Positions 61,779-64,000 of a stretch of DNA of 64,000 nucleotides are shown one piece after another. The notes under the pieces were generated by a model. That model ran no database searches. It saw only the letters and a program-made list of their open reading frames with translations, and had not been told where the DNA came from. This DNA is from a bacterium (lineage in GTDB: Bacteria; Bacillota_A; Clostridia; Lachnospirales; Lachnospiraceae), in contig SFQZ01000006.1 in the NCBI GenBank assembly GCA_004562915.1, positions 1 to 64,000 of the forward strand, given 5' to 3'. The position numbers and the translations under genes were made by a program. The number at the start of each line of letters is the position of its first letter. The stretch's first letter is position 1.

Positions 61779-62948
61779 TTGTTAGAAATTATGACAAATG
61801 AAGCGGAATCATCTGCAAAGATTATAGTAATTGGTGTAGGTGGCGCTGGTAATAACGCAGTAAACCGCATGGTAGAAGAGACAATCGGCGGTGTGGAATT
61901 TGTAGGAGTGAATACTGATAAGCAGGCATTAACTCTGTGCAAGGCTCCAACCGTATTACAGATAGGCGAAAAACTGACAAAAGGACTGGGAGCAGGAGCA
62001 AAACCTGAGATTGGTGAGAAAGCGGCAGAAGAAAGTACAGAAGAGATTCGTCAGCTGATGGAAGGTGCCGACATGGTATTCGTTACATGTGGTATGGGTG
62101 GCGGAACCGGTACCGGAGCAGCACCTATCGTTGCAGGCATCGCAAAAGAAATGGGTATTCTTACTGTAGGTGTTGTTACTAAACCTTTCCGTTTTGAAGC
62201 AAAAACCCGTATGAGCAATGCTCTGATGGGTATTGATAAATTAAAAGACAATGTAGATACATTGATTGTTATTCCGAATGACAAACTTCTTGAGATCGTT
62301 GATCGTCGGACAACGATGCCGGAAGCACTGAAGAAAGCTGACGAAGTACTGCAGCAGGCTGTTCAGGGTATCACAGACCTGATCAATATGCCGGCTCTGA
62401 TCAATCTGGACTTTGCAGATGTTCAGACTGTTATGAAAGATAAAGGTATCGCTCATATCGGTATTGGTGAGGCGAAAGGTGATGATAAAGCTCTGGAAGC
62501 CGTTCAGCAGGCAGTATCCAGTCCTCTTCTGGAAACTACGATTCAGGGTGCAAGCCATGTGATCATCAATATTTCCGGAGATATTTCTCTGATGGATGCC
62601 AACGACGCAGCAAGCTATGTTCAGAGTCTGGCAGGCGAGGACGCAAATATTATCTTTGGTGCGATGTATGATGATACTGCAGTGGACGCTGCTAAGATTA
62701 CAGTTATCGCTACCGGTTTGAATGATGCAACTGCGAAACAGCCAAGTGTCAGCAAAGCATCCGCTGTAAAACCTTCCGCTCCGAAGGCTGAGACAACAGC
62801 AGCTTCTGCAGCTCCGGAAAGACCTACATTTTCTCAGGGTCTGACCATGCCTAGCTATCAGATGCCAAAAGCACCGACAAGTGCTCCGACAGCAAGTAAT
62901 ATTCCGAAGAAAGATATCCAGATTCCGGATTTCTTAAAGAGAAGATAA
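61779..62948 (+). CDS. ftsZ: Cell division protein FtsZ
   Basis: 389 aa; TTG start at 61779, 7 nt after AAGGAGG (61765-61771). ATG 61791 is possible but too far from the site. Tubulin-like GTPase: IIVIGVGGAGNNAVNRM, CGMGGGTGTGAAPIVAGIA (GTP signature), T7-type loop NLDFADVQTVM. A variable Ala/Pro/Thr linker (about 320-375) leads to the C-terminal peptide DIQIPDFLKRR that binds FtsA/SepF-type anchors. It forms the Z-ring. Confidence 0.98.
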   Translation: MLEIMTNEAESSAKIIVIGVGGAGNNAVNRMVEETIGGVEFVGVNTDKQALTLCKAPTVLQIGEKLTKGLGAGAKPEIGEKAAEESTEEIRQLMEGADMVFVTCGMGGGTGTGAAPIVAGIAKEMGILTVGVVTKPFRFEAKTRMSNALMGIDKLKDNVDTLIVIPNDKLLEIVDRRTTMPEALKKADEVLQQAVQGITDLINMPALINLDFADVQTVMKDKGIAHIGIGEAKGDDKALEAVQQAVSSPLLETTIQGASHVIINISGDISLMDANDAASYVQSLAGEDANIIFGAMYDDTAVDAAKITVIATGLNDATAKQPSVSKASAVKPSAPKAETTAASAAPERPTFSQGLTMPSYQMPKAPTSAPTASNIPKKDIQIPDFLKRR

Positions 62949-62971
62949 TTGAAAGATGAGAATGCGCATAC

Positions 62972-63006
62972 AGGTGTCGTATCAACATACGGCACCTGAT
63001 TTTTAT
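62972..63006 (+). terminator. Intrinsic terminator after ftsZ
   Basis: CAGGTGTCGTAT, loop CAAC, ATACGGCACCTG (one G-U pair), then ATTTTTAT. Confidence 0.85.
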
Positions 63007-63021
63007 AAAAAGGAAGATTAT

Positions 63022-64000
63022 ATGAACGATCATGAATTATTAATGGTTTATGGGACAGATTATAAAGAGATGACGAAGAAGCTTTTGGAGGAAGCAAAGC
63101 TGGCAGAGAGGGTAGCAGGAAAAAACAGCCTGATCGGGATTAAACCGAATCTGGTATCTCCGTCAGAAGCTTCCTGGGGGGCGACTACACATCCTGAGGT
63201 TGTAGCTGGTATCATTGAATATCTACAGCAAAAAGGATTTAAAAATTTGGTAATGCTGGAAGGTTCCTGGGTAGGTGACAGGACACAGGAAGCTTTTGAA
63301 GTATGTGGTTATGACAAGATTTCCAGGGAATATCAGGTTCCTTTCTGGGATATGCAAAAAGATACTTCGTCTTTGCATGATTGTGGGGGGATGGAGCTGC
63401 GCATCTGTGATAAGGTTGAAAAACTGGATTTCCTGATCAATGTTCCGGTAATGAAAGGACATTGTCAGACAAAAATCACCTGTGCATTAAAAAATATGAA
63501 AGGTTTGATACCGAACACAGAGAAACGTCATTTTCATGCGATGGGACTTCACAAACCCATTGCCCATCTGGCTGTAGGAATTCATCAGGATTTTATTGTG
63601 GTGGACAATATTTGTGGTGACTGGGATTTTGAGGATGGAGGTAATCCTGTAGTTATGAATCGGGTCATGGCAGGTGCAGATCCGGTTTTGATCGATTCCT
63701 GGGTGTGTCATCAAATGGGATATAAAGTGGATGAAGTATCATATATCCGTATGGCAGAAAAACTGGGCGCCGGTTGTGCTGACTGGAAACAAGTACAGGT
63801 GAGGGAAATCAATCAGCCATCAGAAAAATTGGAGGTTTCCGGGAAACGAAAGATTGTGGAGCTGAAAGACGCAGTGGAAGAAGTGGAATCCTGTAGTGCC
63901 TGCTATGGATATTTAATTCCGGCTCTGGACAAATTAAGAGAAGAAGGGCTTTTGGACAGGCTGGATGTAAAAATTGCCATTGGTCAGGGATATCGGGGAA
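63022..64000 (+). CDS. DUF362 family protein (runs off the window)
   Basis: ATG 63022 after AAGGAAG; open to base 64000, so at least 326 residues, C-terminus missing. DUF362 features: IGIKPNLVSP near residue 40, THPEVVAGIIEYLQQKGF, INVPVMKGHCQTKITCALKNMKG (binding Cys/Lys region) and FHAMGLHKPIAHLAVGIHQDF. A CSACYGY motif lies near the visible end. DUF362 proteins often end in ferredoxin domains and may take part in Fe-S chemistry; no function is established here. It follows the ftsZ terminator, so it is probably a separate unit. Confidence 0.8.
   Translation, partial: MNDHELLMVYGTDYKEMTKKLLEEAKLAERVAGKNSLIGIKPNLVSPSEASWGATTHPEVVAGIIEYLQQKGFKNLVMLEGSWVGDRTQEAFEVCGYDKISREYQVPFWDMQKDTSSLHDCGGMELRICDKVEKLDFLINVPVMKGHCQTKITCALKNMKGLIPNTEKRHFHAMGLHKPIAHLAVGIHQDFIVVDNICGDWDFEDGGNPVVMNRVMAGADPVLIDSWVCHQMGYKVDEVSYIRMAEKLGAGCADWKQVQVREINQPSEKLEVSGKRKIVELKDAVEEVESCSACYGYLIPALDKLREEGLLDRLDVKIAIGQGYRG

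Overview
The window looks like the chromosome of a Lachnospiraceae (Clostridia) gut anaerobe of the Blautia/Dorea/Mediterraneibacter kind. I infer this from low-to-medium GC, strong AAGGAGG ribosome sites, glycyl-radical and ferredoxin-dependent pyruvate enzymes, an apparently PPi-type phosphofructokinase beside pyruvate phosphate dikinase, a single-chain glycyl-tRNA synthetase, and a Firmicutes-type dcw cluster with two neighbouring class B PBPs. I could not search databases; names rest on motifs, length and context.

Layout. 1-5.3 kb is an AT-rich accessory stretch. It holds the tail of an Lgt-like protein, a two-TM protein, a zinc-ribbon coiled-coil protein and an FtsK/SpoIIIE-like protein that is cut off inside its ATPase module and joined to the headless remnant of an anti-sigma-like (DUF4367-type) gene. 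A small secreted protein and two tiny ORFs follow. 5.4-12.8 kb carries an ABC-F protein, a CcdA-like membrane protein with a His/Cys-rich loop, a CAT-like acetyltransferase in an operon with nagB, an AraC regulator, and a divergent nucleotidyltransferase plus NahK-like sugar kinase pair. 12.9-19.8 kb is pyruvate metabolism: PFOR, then a pyruvate formate-lyase whose glycyl-radical domain is a separate, translationally coupled 80-aa protein, then its activase. 19.9-28.4 kb holds a PRTase-like protein, an SseB-like protein, an M16C peptidase, era, recO, a lipoprotein and glyQS. 28.7-36.3 kb holds a Cys-rich DUF6062-type protein, pfkA, ppdK, a cytidylate-kinase-like protein and ychF.

36.4-62.9 kb is the cell-wall/division (dcw) cluster: mraZ (with an MraZ box), rsmH, ftsL, two PBPs, mraY and murD, then after about 13 kb ftsW, murA, ftsQ and ftsZ. 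The gap is filled by housekeeping and carbohydrate genes (RluA-type synthase, lacZ, citrate synthase, ridA, a HAD phosphatase, putP, truA, an unknown gene, alpha-galactosidase). murG is not in the window. A DUF362 protein runs off the right edge.

Non-coding features. A palindromic element with 25-bp terminal inverted repeats occurs twice (118 bp before pfkA, 245 bp before lacZ), both times between promoter and ribosome site and in the same orientation to the gene. A separate 171-235 bp palindrome lies after glyQS. A small hairpin repeat occurs in inverted copies at both ends of the SseB-like gene. The second PBP has its ribosome site inside a strong hairpin. Citrate synthase has a roughly 250-nt structured leader with an early intrinsic terminator. 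I saw no tRNA, rRNA, CRISPR array or transposase gene.
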